Shown here one piece after another: positions 1-7,868 of a DNA stretch of 64,000 nucleotides. The notes beneath the pieces were generated by a model. That model made no database searches. It was not told where the DNA came from and saw only the letters and a list, made by a program, of their open reading frames with translations. Position 1 is the first letter of the stretch. Every line of letters begins with the position of its first letter. The stretch comes from Halobellus sp. MBLA0158 (GTDB lineage: Archaea; Halobacteriota; Halobacteria; Halobacteriales; Haloferacaceae). A program made the translations under genes and the position numbers. The stretch lies in the NCBI RefSeq assembly GCF_041477585.1, contig NZ_JBGNYA010000001.1, positions 620,001-684,000 of the forward strand, in the 5' to 3' direction.

Positions 1-341
1 CAGGCGTCGAAGCCGCCGCGGAGGCTCGACACGTCCGCGTCGAGGTGGCGGTCCAGCACCGACGCGACCCGCTTGGAACTCTTGCCGACGTAACAGGCGA
101 CGACGACCTCGTCGGCCCGCGCCCACGCCGCGTCGAGGGCGGCCGTCGAGAGGCGGTTCGGCGGGACGTTCACCGCGCCCGCGATGTGGCCGTCGGCGTA
201 GGAGGCCGGGTCCCTGATGTCGACGACCGAGACCGCGGGGTCGTCGTCGGCGTGAGCGTCTACATCCGAGTCGCCGTCGCCGCCCCCGTCGACGTCGTCG
301 AGTCGCGCACGCAGCGCCGCGGGCGTGATCTCGTCTACCAT
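1..341 (-). CDS. Rhodanese-like sulfurtransferase (3' end beyond the left edge)
   Basis: Single-domain rhodanese; the coding strand reads leftwards and runs off the window, so the C-terminus is missing. From the ATG at 341-339 the product has the rhodanese start (SVVDIRDPASYADGHIAGA, then NVP) and the active-site loop VVACYVGKSSKRVA, whose Cys would carry the persulfide. An acidic low-complexity stretch (GGGDGDSDVDAHADDD) sits between the N-terminal helix and the first strand, as is common in haloarchaea. It probably transfers sulfane sulfur or protects thiols in the cytoplasm. It lies before the PIN-like gene on the same strand and a few kb from a sulfur cluster, but no operon link is visible. 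Confidence 0.85.
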   Translation of the reverse strand, partial: MVDEITPAALRARLDDVDGGGDGDSDVDAHADDDPAVSVVDIRDPASYADGHIAGAVNVPPNRLSTAALDAAWARADEVVVACYVGKSSKRVASVLDRHLDADVSSLRGGFDA

Positions 342-400
342 CTCGCCTCACTCTACGGCCCGCCGCGGAAACACGCTTCGGTCCCGCCTCGGGGTCGACC

Positions 401-1012
401 TCACTCGCGCGGGTCCCGATCCGGGCCGGGGTACTCGCCGCCCGCGACCTCCCCGTAGAGGCCCTCGGGATCGAACAGCGTCGCGAACGCCCGCGGGTGG
501 CGGGCGCTCACCGACAGGCGGCCGCCGAGCGTCGCGCTCGCCTGCGTCGAGAGGAGCCGCTCGTCGAGGGACAGCAGGTGCATCGCGCCGCCGCGGTACG
601 CCGAGGCCAGCGCCGGGTGGTCGCCGAGGGGCTGGGAGACGGGCTCGCGCCACGCGTCGACCCGCTCGCGCCAGTCCGCCGCGAGGGCGTCGTCGGCGAG
701 GTCGGCCACGACCGCCGCGGCGTCGTCCACGAGCGGGTCGCTCGCGACGAGGGCCGTCCAGGAGTGGGCCCGGAGGTGATCGAGCGCGCGCCGGGCGTCG
801 CCGTCGACCAGGAGGTCGGCCGCGAGGACGTCGGCGTCGGCGACGACGCGCGCCGGCCCGGACTCCGCCGGCGGCGACACGTCGCCGTCGCTCCCGGTCG
901 CGTCGCTACCGTCCCGCTCCCGATCGCGGACCCGTTCGAGCGCCCGGCCGATCGCCGCCTCGTCGACGTCGGCCTCGGCCGCCCGGTCGAAGAGCGCGCC
1001 CCACGATTCCAT
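401..1012 (-). CDS. PIN-like domain protein, haloarchaeal
   Basis: A 203-residue acidic protein. The N-terminal third is helical and charged. From about residue 55 it looks like a PIN-fold: an early acidic motif (DADVLAADLLVDGDARRALD) and a late one (GDHPALASAYRGGAMHLLSL, then DERL). PIN proteins are metal-dependent RNases, but here the set of acidic residues is only partly recognisable, so activity is uncertain. The ATG at 1012-1010 follows a long non-coding stretch. No antitoxin-like partner is adjacent, so a toxin role is not supported. Similar stand-alone PIN-like proteins occur across Halobacteria. Confidence 0.7.
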   Translation of the reverse strand: MESWGALFDRAAEADVDEAAIGRALERVRDRERDGSDATGSDGDVSPPAESGPARVVADADVLAADLLVDGDARRALDHLRAHSWTALVASDPLVDDAAAVVADLADDALAADWRERVDAWREPVSQPLGDHPALASAYRGGAMHLLSLDERLLSTQASATLGGRLSVSARHPRAFATLFDPEGLYGEVAGGEYPGPDRDPRE

Positions 1013-1510
1013 ACGTCGGATTCGAAGACGGTCACAAGAAGGCTACCGGTTTCGCCGGCCGCGGGACCGTCGTCTGCCGCGCTTCGGCCTCCGTTGTCCC
1101 CCAATCCCGGTGACGCCCTTCCGGCCGCGACCGGCCGGGTCCACGGACGGTTGTCGGGCGCTCTGGGTGGGTCGCTGCCAGAAGTGAAATAAAATTTACC
1201 TGTGAGCGAAAATGAACGACTGGCGCCGCGTCGGTTCACTCAGATGCGGATGAATCAGCGGATCTTCGGTCCGTCCCGTCGATCGACGGGATCGGCGCCT
1301 ATTAAGTAATAATTCTTACAATACTTATATGCTCCGTGGGGAATTTACATTCGGTGAGATGAATCCAGGGGTGGGCTACTCTTCGAGACCGTGTCGGGGG
1401 GCGCGGTCTCGATTCGGATACAGAACTCTCGTCTCTCACGGTCCCGACACTCGCATTTCGGGCCCGTATCGATCGTCACCTTCGACTCGCGTTCACCTGC
1501 TCGATAGCTT
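1013..1510. promoter_or_regulatory. Divergent intergenic region with hairpin, upstream of the histidine kinase
   Basis: About 500 bases without a convincing gene, between the PIN-like gene (minus) and the kinase (plus). An AT-rich stretch near 1300-1331 (ending CTTATATGC) is the best TATA candidate for the kinase, which implies a leader of over 150 nt. Inside that leader TCGAGACCG (1383-1391) and CGGTCTCGA (1404-1412) form a perfect 9-bp hairpin with a 12-nt loop. That could be an RNA structure or a protein site; function unknown. Confidence 0.4.
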
Positions 1511-3178
1511 ATGGCCGAGTGGCTGACGCCGACGGTCGCCATCGCGCTCATGTACCTGGGGGCGGTGCCCTCGGTGGCGATCATCTACGTCCTCTACGAG
1601 CACCGGCACAACCCCGGCGTCCCGTGGTTTCTGGCACTGATGGGGATCACCACGGTCTGGGCGGTGCTCTTCGCCACGTTCACGCTCGTCAGGTCGCCCG
1701 CGATCACGCTCGCCCTGGCGAACCTCTTCTGGGCGGCCGTTCCCTCCACGGCGGTCGCGATGTTCCTCCTGGCGTACGAGTACGTCTTTCGGACGGTCGC
1801 CTCCCGTCGGCTGATCTCGGCGCTCTTCGCGCCGGTCGCCGTGCTGTTTCTGCTGTCGTGGAGCAATCCCGGAAACCTCGTGTTCACGTCCGCGTACGGC
1901 ATCGGCCCGGACGGATTCCTCTACGTCCCGCCGCTCGGCGGGCCGGTCAAGATCCTGGTGACGAAGGTCTACGGCTACCTCCTGGCGTCGTTCGCGGCGG
2001 GGATGTTCGTGGGCGAGGCCCTGCGAACGAGAGGGGTTCGCCGCCGACAGACGCTCTACCTGCTCGTCATCCTCTGTGCGCTCGCGGCCACGACCCTGAT
2101 CAAGATCGTGGGGCTGGTCCCCGAGTACTTCGATCCCACGTCGGCCGCCTACTCCGTTTCGGGGCTGTTGTTCGCGTACTCGATCGAGAAGCACGGCCTC
2201 CTGAAGTTCGCGTCGGTGGCGCGCGACCAGGCGTTCCAGGAGGTCAAAGACGTCATCGTCGTGGTCGATCCCGACGACGTCGTGGTCGAGATCAACCGAG
2301 CGGGCTCCGACCTGCTCGGTGAAGCGGTGCTCGGCAAGCCGCTCGCCGAGGTGCTGCCGGACCCGTCCGAGAGCCCCGGCGAGACGCACGGCCGGACCGT
2401 CGCACTCGACGGGGCGGACGGTCGGCGCTACTTCTCCGAGCAGACCTCGCGCATCCCGTACGGACGCGGGGACCCCGGACAGCTGGTGGTGCTCCGCGAG
2501 ATCACCGACCTCAAGCAGCGACAGGACGAACTCTCCCTGCTGAAGCAGATTCTCGTCCGGGTCTTCCGGCACAATATGCGCAACGACTTCAACGTCATCG
2601 AGGGGTACGCCTCGGAGATCCGACAGCGGGGCGACGGCCGGATCACCGAGATGGCCGCGACGATCCAAGAGCGGGCGCGACACCTCCAACAGGAGTCCGA
2701 AAAGGCCCGGGAGCTGGAGACGTTCTTCGGCGACGAGGACCCGGTCGCGGTCTCGCTCCGTGACGAGATCGACGGCATCGTCTCGCGGTACGAGGACCGG
2801 TCCGACGTCGTGATCCGTCAGTCCGTCGACGACGTGACCGTGCTGGTCGACCCGAAGTTCGGCCTCGCGCTGGACGAGCTCGTCGACAACGCGATCACCC
2901 ACCACGAGTCCGCGGGGCCGGTCGAGATCACGATCTCCACGGAGTGCGACGACGACCTGGTGGTCCTGACCTTCGAGGACAACGGCCAGGGCATCCCCGG
3001 CGAGGAGATCCGGGTGCTCGACGCGGGCGAGGAGACGAACTTACAGCACTCCTCGGGCATCGGCCTGTGGCTCGTCCAGCTCATCGTGACCCGACCCGGC
3101 GGGAAACTGCACATCGACTCGGGGCCCGAGGGGGCGCGGATCGAACTGCACCTCCCGCGCGGGGACGACGCCGACTGA
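1511..3178 (+). CDS. Membrane sensor histidine kinase (7TM-PAS-HATPase)
   Basis: A 555-residue two-component kinase. Residues 1-235 hold about seven hydrophobic helices, matching the N-terminal 7TM sensor region of archaeal histidine kinases. A PAS domain follows (about 245-335: VIVVVDPDDVVVEINRAGSD). The phospho-acceptor helix has the haloarchaeal H-box VFRHNMRND, with His354 the likely phosphorylated residue. The C-terminal ATPase has the N box (DELVDNAITHH), G1 (FEDNGQGIPG) and G2 (HSSGIGLWLVQ). It should sense a membrane or PAS ligand and phosphorylate a response regulator, but no regulator is encoded nearby, so its partner is elsewhere. The start follows a long leader with a hairpin. Confidence 0.93.
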   Translation: MAEWLTPTVAIALMYLGAVPSVAIIYVLYEHRHNPGVPWFLALMGITTVWAVLFATFTLVRSPAITLALANLFWAAVPSTAVAMFLLAYEYVFRTVASRRLISALFAPVAVLFLLSWSNPGNLVFTSAYGIGPDGFLYVPPLGGPVKILVTKVYGYLLASFAAGMFVGEALRTRGVRRRQTLYLLVILCALAATTLIKIVGLVPEYFDPTSAAYSVSGLLFAYSIEKHGLLKFASVARDQAFQEVKDVIVVVDPDDVVVEINRAGSDLLGEAVLGKPLAEVLPDPSESPGETHGRTVALDGADGRRYFSEQTSRIPYGRGDPGQLVVLREITDLKQRQDELSLLKQILVRVFRHNMRNDFNVIEGYASEIRQRGDGRITEMAATIQERARHLQQESEKARELETFFGDEDPVAVSLRDEIDGIVSRYEDRSDVVIRQSVDDVTVLVDPKFGLALDELVDNAITHHESAGPVEITISTECDDDLVVLTFEDNGQGIPGEEIRVLDAGEETNLQHSSGIGLWLVQLIVTRPGGKLHIDSGPEGARIELHLPRGDDAD

Positions 3179-3221
3179 GCGCCCGGCGCGACCACGGGAC
3201 GGCACGGGCGACCGACCGAAG

Positions 3222-3812
3222 CTAGATCAGGAGTTGGATGTCGGCCTCGGCCATGTCCTGGATGGCCGTCGCCGCGCCGACGCCCGTGCGGACGCCGTCG
3301 TAGAAGTCGTCCTCGTCGTAGCCCATCAGGTCGATCGTCATCTGACAGGCCTGGAACTCCACGCCCATCTCCAGGGAGGTCTCGATGAGCTCCTCGATGG
3401 TCGCGGTGTCGTTGTCTTCGATCCGCCGTTCCATCATCGAGGTCGTGACGCGGTCCATCCCGGGGAGCGCGCCGACGACGTTCGGGACCGGCATATTGGG
3501 GTTGCCGACCGAACTGAGCTTGAGGTCCGTCGAGCGCTCCTCGTGGAGGATGTCCAGGCCCCAGAAGGTGTGGAAGACCGTCACCTCGTAGCCGAACGCG
3601 GCGGCCGTGCTCGCCAGGATGAGCGGCGGGTACGCCATGTCGAGCGTCCCTTTCGTGGCGATGATGGACATCTTCTTTCCGCCGTCGTCGGCGTCGCCCT
3701 CGGCCAGCCGCGCTTCGAGCTCGTCGACGCGGGCGGCCAACTCCGCGCGCGTCGGCGCGTCGTCATCCGATGGAGCGTTCTCCGCGTCGGCGCCGGAGGC
3801 GTCCGTACTCAT
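3222..3812 (-). CDS. DsrE/DsrF-like sulfur-relay family protein
   Basis: A 196-residue protein with an acidic, coiled N-terminus (about 1-45) and a DsrE-like core: MSIIATKGTLDMAYPPLILA, then FGYEVTVFHTFWGLDIL, then GVEFQACQMTIDLMGY, where the Cys is the likely persulfide carrier. The family is often called peroxiredoxin-like or DsrE/F/H-like and works with TusA in sulfur relay or thiosulfate metabolism. The ATG at 3812-3810 is preceded by a strong ribosome site (GGAGGT, about 8 nt upstream). It lies downstream of tusA on the same strand and divergent from the rhodanese/MBL-YeeE genes, making a compact sulfur locus. Confidence 0.88.
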   Translation of the reverse strand: MSTDASGADAENAPSDDDAPTRAELAARVDELEARLAEGDADDGGKKMSIIATKGTLDMAYPPLILASTAAAFGYEVTVFHTFWGLDILHEERSTDLKLSSVGNPNMPVPNVVGALPGMDRVTTSMMERRIEDNDTATIEELIETSLEMGVEFQACQMTIDLMGYDEDDFYDGVRTGVGAATAIQDMAEADIQLLI

Positions 3813-3919
3813 CTCAGCGCACCTCCGTTGCCGTCGGCGCGTGCCCCGAGATGATTCCCGGACGGCGCTGCGGGCCCTCGCGGGCTCTCGCTGTCGACGG
3901 TGGATCCGACCTTGCCCAT
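3809..3919 (-). CDS. Possible 36-residue small protein between tusA and the DsrE-like gene
   Basis: Starting 3 nt after the tusA stop, an ATG (3919-3917) opens a 36-codon frame whose TGA overlaps the DsrE-like start as ATGA. The frame exactly fills the gap and would couple translation from tusA to the next gene. The peptide (starting MGKVGSTVDSESPRGPAAPS) is Gly/Ser/Pro-rich without a visible domain. It has no good ribosome site of its own and may be a chance frame in GC-rich DNA. Conservation in other genomes would decide. Confidence 0.3.
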   Translation of the reverse strand: MGKVGSTVDSESPRGPAAPSGNHLGARADGNGGALR

Positions 3920-3922
3920 CGT

Positions 3923-4168
3923 CTACTCCGTCTTGCGCACGTAGTGCGTGTACACGTCGCCCTCTTCGACCTGGTCCAGCATCTCGACGCCGTCGGTGCC
4001 GGACGCCCAGCCGTCGAGGTCGCTCATACTGCCGGGGTCCGTGGCGACCACTTCCAGCACGTCGCCCTCGTCGAGGTCGTCGACGGCGGACTTCGTCTTC
4101 ACGACCGGCATCGGACACGAGGCACCTTTCACGTCGAGCGTCTCCGTGATGTCGAAATTCACACTCAT
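3923..4168 (-). CDS. tusA: TusA/SirA-family sulfurtransferase
   Basis: An 81-residue TusA-like protein, full length for the family. The signature CPMP is present (GASCPMPVVKTKSAVDDLD) with Cys18 as the sulfur-carrying residue, followed by the conserved small alpha/beta fold (LEVVATDPGSMSDLDGWA). TusA proteins pass persulfide sulfur between donors such as rhodaneses and DsrE-type acceptors. First gene of a minus-strand unit with the DsrE-like gene and divergent from the rhodanese/MBL fusion. An AT-rich stretch about 50 nt upstream (TTTTAATC on the minus strand) is a possible TATA box. Confidence 0.93.
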   Translation of the reverse strand: MSVNFDITETLDVKGASCPMPVVKTKSAVDDLDEGDVLEVVATDPGSMSDLDGWASGTDGVEMLDQVEEGDVYTHYVRKTE

Positions 4169-4501
4169 TGTAGGTCCGCTCCTTGTTCGTATTGGAGCTA
4201 CTGCACAATACTGATGCGGAGATTAAAAGAATGTCGATTCTTGTATCTACGGCACACTTCTACTCCCGCGAATTTTCTGATCCAACACGCGGTCGCGCTC
4301 GGAAACGCGCGGAAAACAGTACTAGCTGATCGCAGTGAACGGCAGATGTGCGGATATGTCGGAATCAGAACTGTCTCTCGGCTCCGTCTGCCGTTCGATC
4401 GACGCGTCGCTTCCGTTTCTCCCGACTATCTATATTGCATAAAATACGAACTACTATGCAAACCCTTTTGTGCGCCTACCCGGTACGAACGGATGCACAA
4501 C
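4169..4501. promoter_or_regulatory. Divergent control region of the sulfur cluster with an inverted repeat
   Basis: This 333-bp stretch separates tusA (minus) from the rhodanese/MBL gene (plus). Close to the latter, TTGCATA (4435-4441) and TATGCAA (4455-4461) form a perfect inverted repeat with arm centres 20 bp apart, about two helical turns. It lies over an AT-rich TATA-like stretch (CTATATTGCATAAAATAC) about 40-60 nt before the start. The geometry suits a dimeric regulator that represses or activates the sulfur genes; the regulator is unknown. Confidence 0.5.
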
Positions 4502-5695
4502 ATGGATCCCGAAGACTTCCCGACGCCCGACGCGGACGTCGAGAGTGTCGACCCGGAAACGCTCAAGGACCGCATCGACGCCGGCGAGGACGTCACGATC
4601 CTCGACGCGCGGATGCAGTCCGATTACGAGGAGTGGCGCATCGACGGCGAGAACGTCACCTCGATCAACGTCCCGTACTTCCAGTTCCTCGACGAGGAGA
4701 TCGACGACGACGTCCTCGCTTCGATCCCCGACGACCGCGAGGTCACCGTCCTGTGTGCGAAGGGCGGCGCCAGCGAGTACGTCGCGGGGACGCTCGCAGA
4801 ACGGGGATACGACGTCGATCACCTCGAAGACGGAATGAACGGCTGGGCGCGCATCTACGAGCGCGTCGAGGTCGCCCGGTACGACGGCGCCGGCACCCTC
4901 TATCAGTACCAGCGGCCCTCCTCGGGCTGTCTCGGCTACCTGCTCGTCGCCGACGGCGAGGCGGCCGTCGTCGACCCGCTGCGGGCCTTCACCGACCGCT
5001 ACCTCGACGACGCCGACGAACTCGGCGCCGACCTCGTCTACGCCCTCGATACGCACATCCACGCGGACCACATCTCGGGCGTGCGCGACCTCGACGAGGC
5101 GGGCGTCGAGGGCGTCGTCCCCGCGAACGCGGTCGACCGCGGCGTCACCTACGCCGACGAGCTGACGACGGCCGCCGACGGCGACACCTTCGAGGTCGGG
5201 GGAGCGACCGTCGAAGCTATCTACACGCCGGGCCACACTACCGGTATGACCTCCTACCTGCTCGGTGGGAGCCTGCTCGCGACCGGCGACGGGCTCTTCG
5301 TCGAGAGCGTCGCCCGCCCCGACCTCGAAGAGGGCGACGAGGGCGCCCCCGACGCGGCGCGGCTGCTCTACGAATCGCTCCAGGAGCGCGTGCTCTCGCT
5401 CCCGGACGACACGCTCGTCGGCGGCGCCCACTTCAGCGACGCCGCCGAGCCCGCCGCCGACGGGACCTACACGGCCCCGATCGGCGACCTCGTCGCGGAG
5501 ATGGACGCGCTCTCGATGGACGAGGACGCGTTCGTCGACCTGATCCTCGCGGATATGCCGCCGCGGCCGGCCAACTACGAGGAGATCATCGCGACCAACC
5601 TCGGACAGCACGCCGTCGACGACGAGGAGGCGTTCACCCTCGAACTCGGGCCGAACAACTGCGCGGCGAGCCAGGAATCGCTCGCGGGTGACTGA
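4502..5695 (+). CDS. Rhodanese-metallo-beta-lactamase fusion (persulfide dioxygenase-like)
   Basis: A 397-residue two-domain protein. Residues about 15-125 are a rhodanese domain with active-site loop VLCAKGGASEYVAG (Cys85). Residues about 130-390 are a metallo-beta-lactamase fold with H185-x-H187-x-D189-H190 (THIHADHISG) and TPGHTTG, the metal ligands of ETHE1/Blh-type enzymes, which oxidise glutathione- or protein-persulfides. A rhodanese joined to such a fold fits persulfide or thiosulfate detoxification. Start chosen at MDPEDF; an in-frame ATG 9 nt earlier (4493) is possible. Two YeeE-type membrane genes follow after 8 nt, so this looks like one operon for uptake and handling of reduced sulfur. 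Confidence 0.92.
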   Translation: MDPEDFPTPDADVESVDPETLKDRIDAGEDVTILDARMQSDYEEWRIDGENVTSINVPYFQFLDEEIDDDVLASIPDDREVTVLCAKGGASEYVAGTLAERGYDVDHLEDGMNGWARIYERVEVARYDGAGTLYQYQRPSSGCLGYLLVADGEAAVVDPLRAFTDRYLDDADELGADLVYALDTHIHADHISGVRDLDEAGVEGVVPANAVDRGVTYADELTTAADGDTFEVGGATVEAIYTPGHTTGMTSYLLGGSLLATGDGLFVESVARPDLEEGDEGAPDAARLLYESLQERVLSLPDDTLVGGAHFSDAAEPAADGTYTAPIGDLVAEMDALSMDEDAFVDLILADMPPRPANYEEIIATNLGQHAVDDEEAFTLELGPNNCAASQESLAGD

Positions 5696-5703
5696 GCGGG
5701 CCG

Positions 5704-6261
5704 ATGATCGCTGATCCGGTACCGCTCCAGCTGTTCGCCGAGCTGTTCCCCGACGGGATCAGCCGCTACGCCGTCGGCGGACTGCTCGTGGGCCTCGGCG
5801 CGGTCGTGATCTACGTCGGGACCGGCATCGCCGCCGGCGCGAGCACCTTCCTGGAGTCGACGCTGTCGTACGTCTCCGAGCAGTCGCGGTTCCAGCGGTA
5901 CGTCGGCTCGCGGGACTGGCGCGTCGTGTTCACGCTCGGAATCGTCCTCGGCGCGTTCGCCTTCGCCGCGACCGTCCAGTCGGGCGTGCTCGCGACGCCC
6001 CTCTACGACCCCGGCTCGACCGAGGGGCTGTACGAGGCCTTCGGCGTGACGCTGTGGACGACGGACGTCCAGCCGTGGCGGCTGTTCGTCGGCGGCGTCC
6101 TGGTCGGGATCGGCACCCGGATCGGCAAGGGGTGTACCTCCGGTCACGGCGTCTGCGGCGTCGGCTCGGCCTCGAAGACGTCGCTCGTCGGCGTCGCGAC
6201 GTTCCTCTTCGTCGCCATCGTGACCGCGCAGGTCGTCGCCGCCTTGGGGGTGAGTCCATAA
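5704..6261 (+). CDS. YeeE/YedE-family membrane protein, first half-transporter
   Basis: A 185-residue membrane protein with about four to five hydrophobic segments. It carries the family signature VGIGTRIGKGCTSGHGVCG with conserved Cys residues. The YeeE/YedE (sulfur transport) family takes up thiosulfate or related sulfur compounds; bacterial YeeE is a single chain, whereas here, as often in haloarchaea, the transporter is split into two proteins. The gene starts 8 nt after the rhodanese/MBL stop and ends 1 nt before its partner, so the two halves are probably made together and pair in the membrane. Confidence 0.9.
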   Translation: MIADPVPLQLFAELFPDGISRYAVGGLLVGLGAVVIYVGTGIAAGASTFLESTLSYVSEQSRFQRYVGSRDWRVVFTLGIVLGAFAFAATVQSGVLATPLYDPGSTEGLYEAFGVTLWTTDVQPWRLFVGGVLVGIGTRIGKGCTSGHGVCGVGSASKTSLVGVATFLFVAIVTAQVVAALGVSP

Positions 6262-6262
6262 G

Positions 6263-6682
6263 ATGGCTGATCGGCATCCCCTCTTTATGCCGCTGATCCT
6301 CGTCGGCGGGCTGATCTTCGGCTTCGGGCTCGGCTTCAGCCAGATGGCCCGGCCGGAGGTCGTCTTGGACTTCCTCCAGTTCGAGGACTTCGGCCTGCTC
6401 TTCGTGATGTTCGGCGCCGCGATCGTCACCGGGGTCGGCTTCGCCGTGATGCCCCGGATCCGCGACGCAGCGCCGCTGACGGGCGACCCATACGAGCGCC
6501 GGCTCAAGCCCTTCGACCGGAACGTCCTGGTCGGGGGCGCGATCTTCGGCGTCGGCTGGGGGCTCTCGGGCATCTGCCCCGGCGCGGCCTACGCCAGCCT
6601 GGGCGTCGGCAACGTCACCATCCTGTGGGCGCTCGCCGGGATGTTCGTCGGCGCGTACCTCCAGGGCTACGTCCGGAGCTGA
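6263..6682 (+). CDS. YeeE/YedE-family membrane protein, second half-transporter
   Basis: A 139-residue membrane protein with about four hydrophobic segments, the second half of the split transporter. The family motif is GWGLSGICPGAAYASLGVG, again with a conserved Cys in the presumed pore. It starts one base after the preceding stop, which indicates translational coupling. With the rhodanese/MBL protein it makes a three-gene plus-strand unit; the TusA and DsrE-like proteins opposite supply possible cytoplasmic sulfur carriers. No terminator with a clear T-tract is visible directly after it. Confidence 0.9.
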   Translation: MADRHPLFMPLILVGGLIFGFGLGFSQMARPEVVLDFLQFEDFGLLFVMFGAAIVTGVGFAVMPRIRDAAPLTGDPYERRLKPFDRNVLVGGAIFGVGWGLSGICPGAAYASLGVGNVTILWALAGMFVGAYLQGYVRS

Positions 6683-7121
6683 GCCCGCCTCTTCGCCCTT
6701 TTCGTATCGCCCCCGACCGCGTGAGCGCCCTCGCTGCGCCCGCGCCCGCGACGATCCCGATCCACTGCCGACCACTCTTCCCTCCCCGCCGACGCTGGTT
6801 TCGCCTGTCAGCCTGGGATAATTACCAGACTGCGACAGGATGTGTGCTAGAAGTCTGCCTCTCGTCTGACGCGGTTTTAAGTCACGAACGGCCGATCACA
6901 CACTCGGGCGCGCACCGACGGCCTCACGGGGCTTCGGCCTCGTGATGGGAGCGCTCGCACGTCCCGCTCGTTCGATCGCCTCGCGGTCGCGAGTCCCAGT
7001 GTGGGCGCTCCCGTCGCTCCCATCCTCCCACCGCGCGCCCGGCACGCGGCGTTGCACCCCGGTTCGACGGCGTCGTCGTCCCCCCGGCGACGCACTCGAC
7101 CGCCTTTCGGCGCTCGTTCCC
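6683..7121. other. Convergent intergenic region with long stem-loop potential
   Basis: About 440 bases between the ends of the YeeE gene (plus) and the TrkA-like gene (minus), without a convincing gene. GATGGGAGCG (6944-6953) has a perfect inverted copy CGCTCCCATC (7015-7024). Between them GGGAGCGCTCGCAC is nearly mirrored by GTGTGGGCGCTCCC, and CTCGCG-GT-CGCGAG (6980-6993) makes a tip hairpin. The whole could fold into an arm of about 80 nt. It could be a bidirectional 3' structure or a small RNA. I did not recognise RNase P or SRP RNA features. Confidence 0.4.
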
Positions 7122-7778
7122 TCACTCGCCCAGCAGCGCCGCTCGCGTCCGTTCGAGCCCGTCGTCGTCGACCACGAGCGCGAGCTGGTCGCCGGCCTCG
7201 ACGACGGTTCCGGGGAGGGGAATCGTCATCTCCTCGCGCTCGCGACCGTGCGCGTAGATCCGCCCGAAGTCGCCGAGGTCGATCTCGTTGACCTTCTGTC
7301 CGACCACCGGCGCGTCCGCGGGGATCGTCACCGTCGTGAGCCGGAGCTGTTCTGTGAGCTCGCCGAGCGCGTTGAAGCTCCCGCCGAGGAGCGCCGTCTT
7401 CGCGCCCGCAGCGCCCAGCCGCTCGGGGTAGACGACCTCGTCGACGTCCTCCTCGTAGCGCTCGTAGATCTCCTCCCGGTAGTCCTCGCTGATCCGCATC
7501 ACCACGCGACAGCCGAAGCGCTTGCCGATCATACAGGCCGCGAAGTTGCTGTTCGGATCGCCGGTGAAGCCGCCGAGCGCGACGGCGTTCTCGACGCCAG
7601 CCCGCTTCAGCACCGACTCGTTGGTCCCGTCGCCCTCGACGACCTCGAAGCCGGCCTCGCGGGCCCGGTCGGCCTTGTCGGGGTCGTTCTCGACGACGAC
7701 GACCGCCCGGCCCTCCTCGTGGAGGATCCGCGCGGTCCGCGCGCCCACCCGTCCGTACCCGACGATGATGAACGTCAT
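7122..7778 (-). CDS. trkA: TrkA-type potassium channel/transport regulator (RCK_N + RCK_C)
   Basis: A 218-residue cytoplasmic regulator. The N-terminal Rossmann half begins FIIVGYGRVGARTARILHEE with the GxGxxG nucleotide loop and the acidic strand end VVVENDPDKAD (NAD(H)-type binding), then VEGDGTNESVL. The C-terminal half (about 140-218) is a TrkA_C domain that senses a small ligand. Such proteins gate Trk/Ktr potassium transporters, central to haloarchaeal osmotic balance. I start at MTFIIVGYG; the frame is open for 8 more codons upstream without support. No Trk membrane subunit is adjacent. Confidence 0.9.
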   Translation of the reverse strand: MTFIIVGYGRVGARTARILHEEGRAVVVVENDPDKADRAREAGFEVVEGDGTNESVLKRAGVENAVALGGFTGDPNSNFAACMIGKRFGCRVVMRISEDYREEIYERYEEDVDEVVYPERLGAAGAKTALLGGSFNALGELTEQLRLTTVTIPADAPVVGQKVNEIDLGDFGRIYAHGREREEMTIPLPGTVVEAGDQLALVVDDDGLERTRAALLGE

Positions 7779-7868
7779 ATGCCAACGTAACACACTCCGC
7801 ACACAAAAGCGTGGACCCGCACGGAGCCGGGAAGTCCGGGACGGAAGCGGAGGACACGCGGCGTCGAC

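Noticed and set aside
325-1192. Arg/Pro-rich plus-strand frames at the left end
   Set aside because: They are antisense to the rhodanese and PIN-like genes and have low-complexity composition without domains.
6683-7121. RNase P RNA or SRP RNA in the structured gap
   Set aside because: I could not find the conserved cores of these RNAs; only a generic long hairpin is visible.
6625-7291. Plus-strand frames covering the YeeE-TrkA gap
   Set aside because: Their composition is low complexity and they overlap trkA on the opposite strand; the inverted repeats explain the regularity better.
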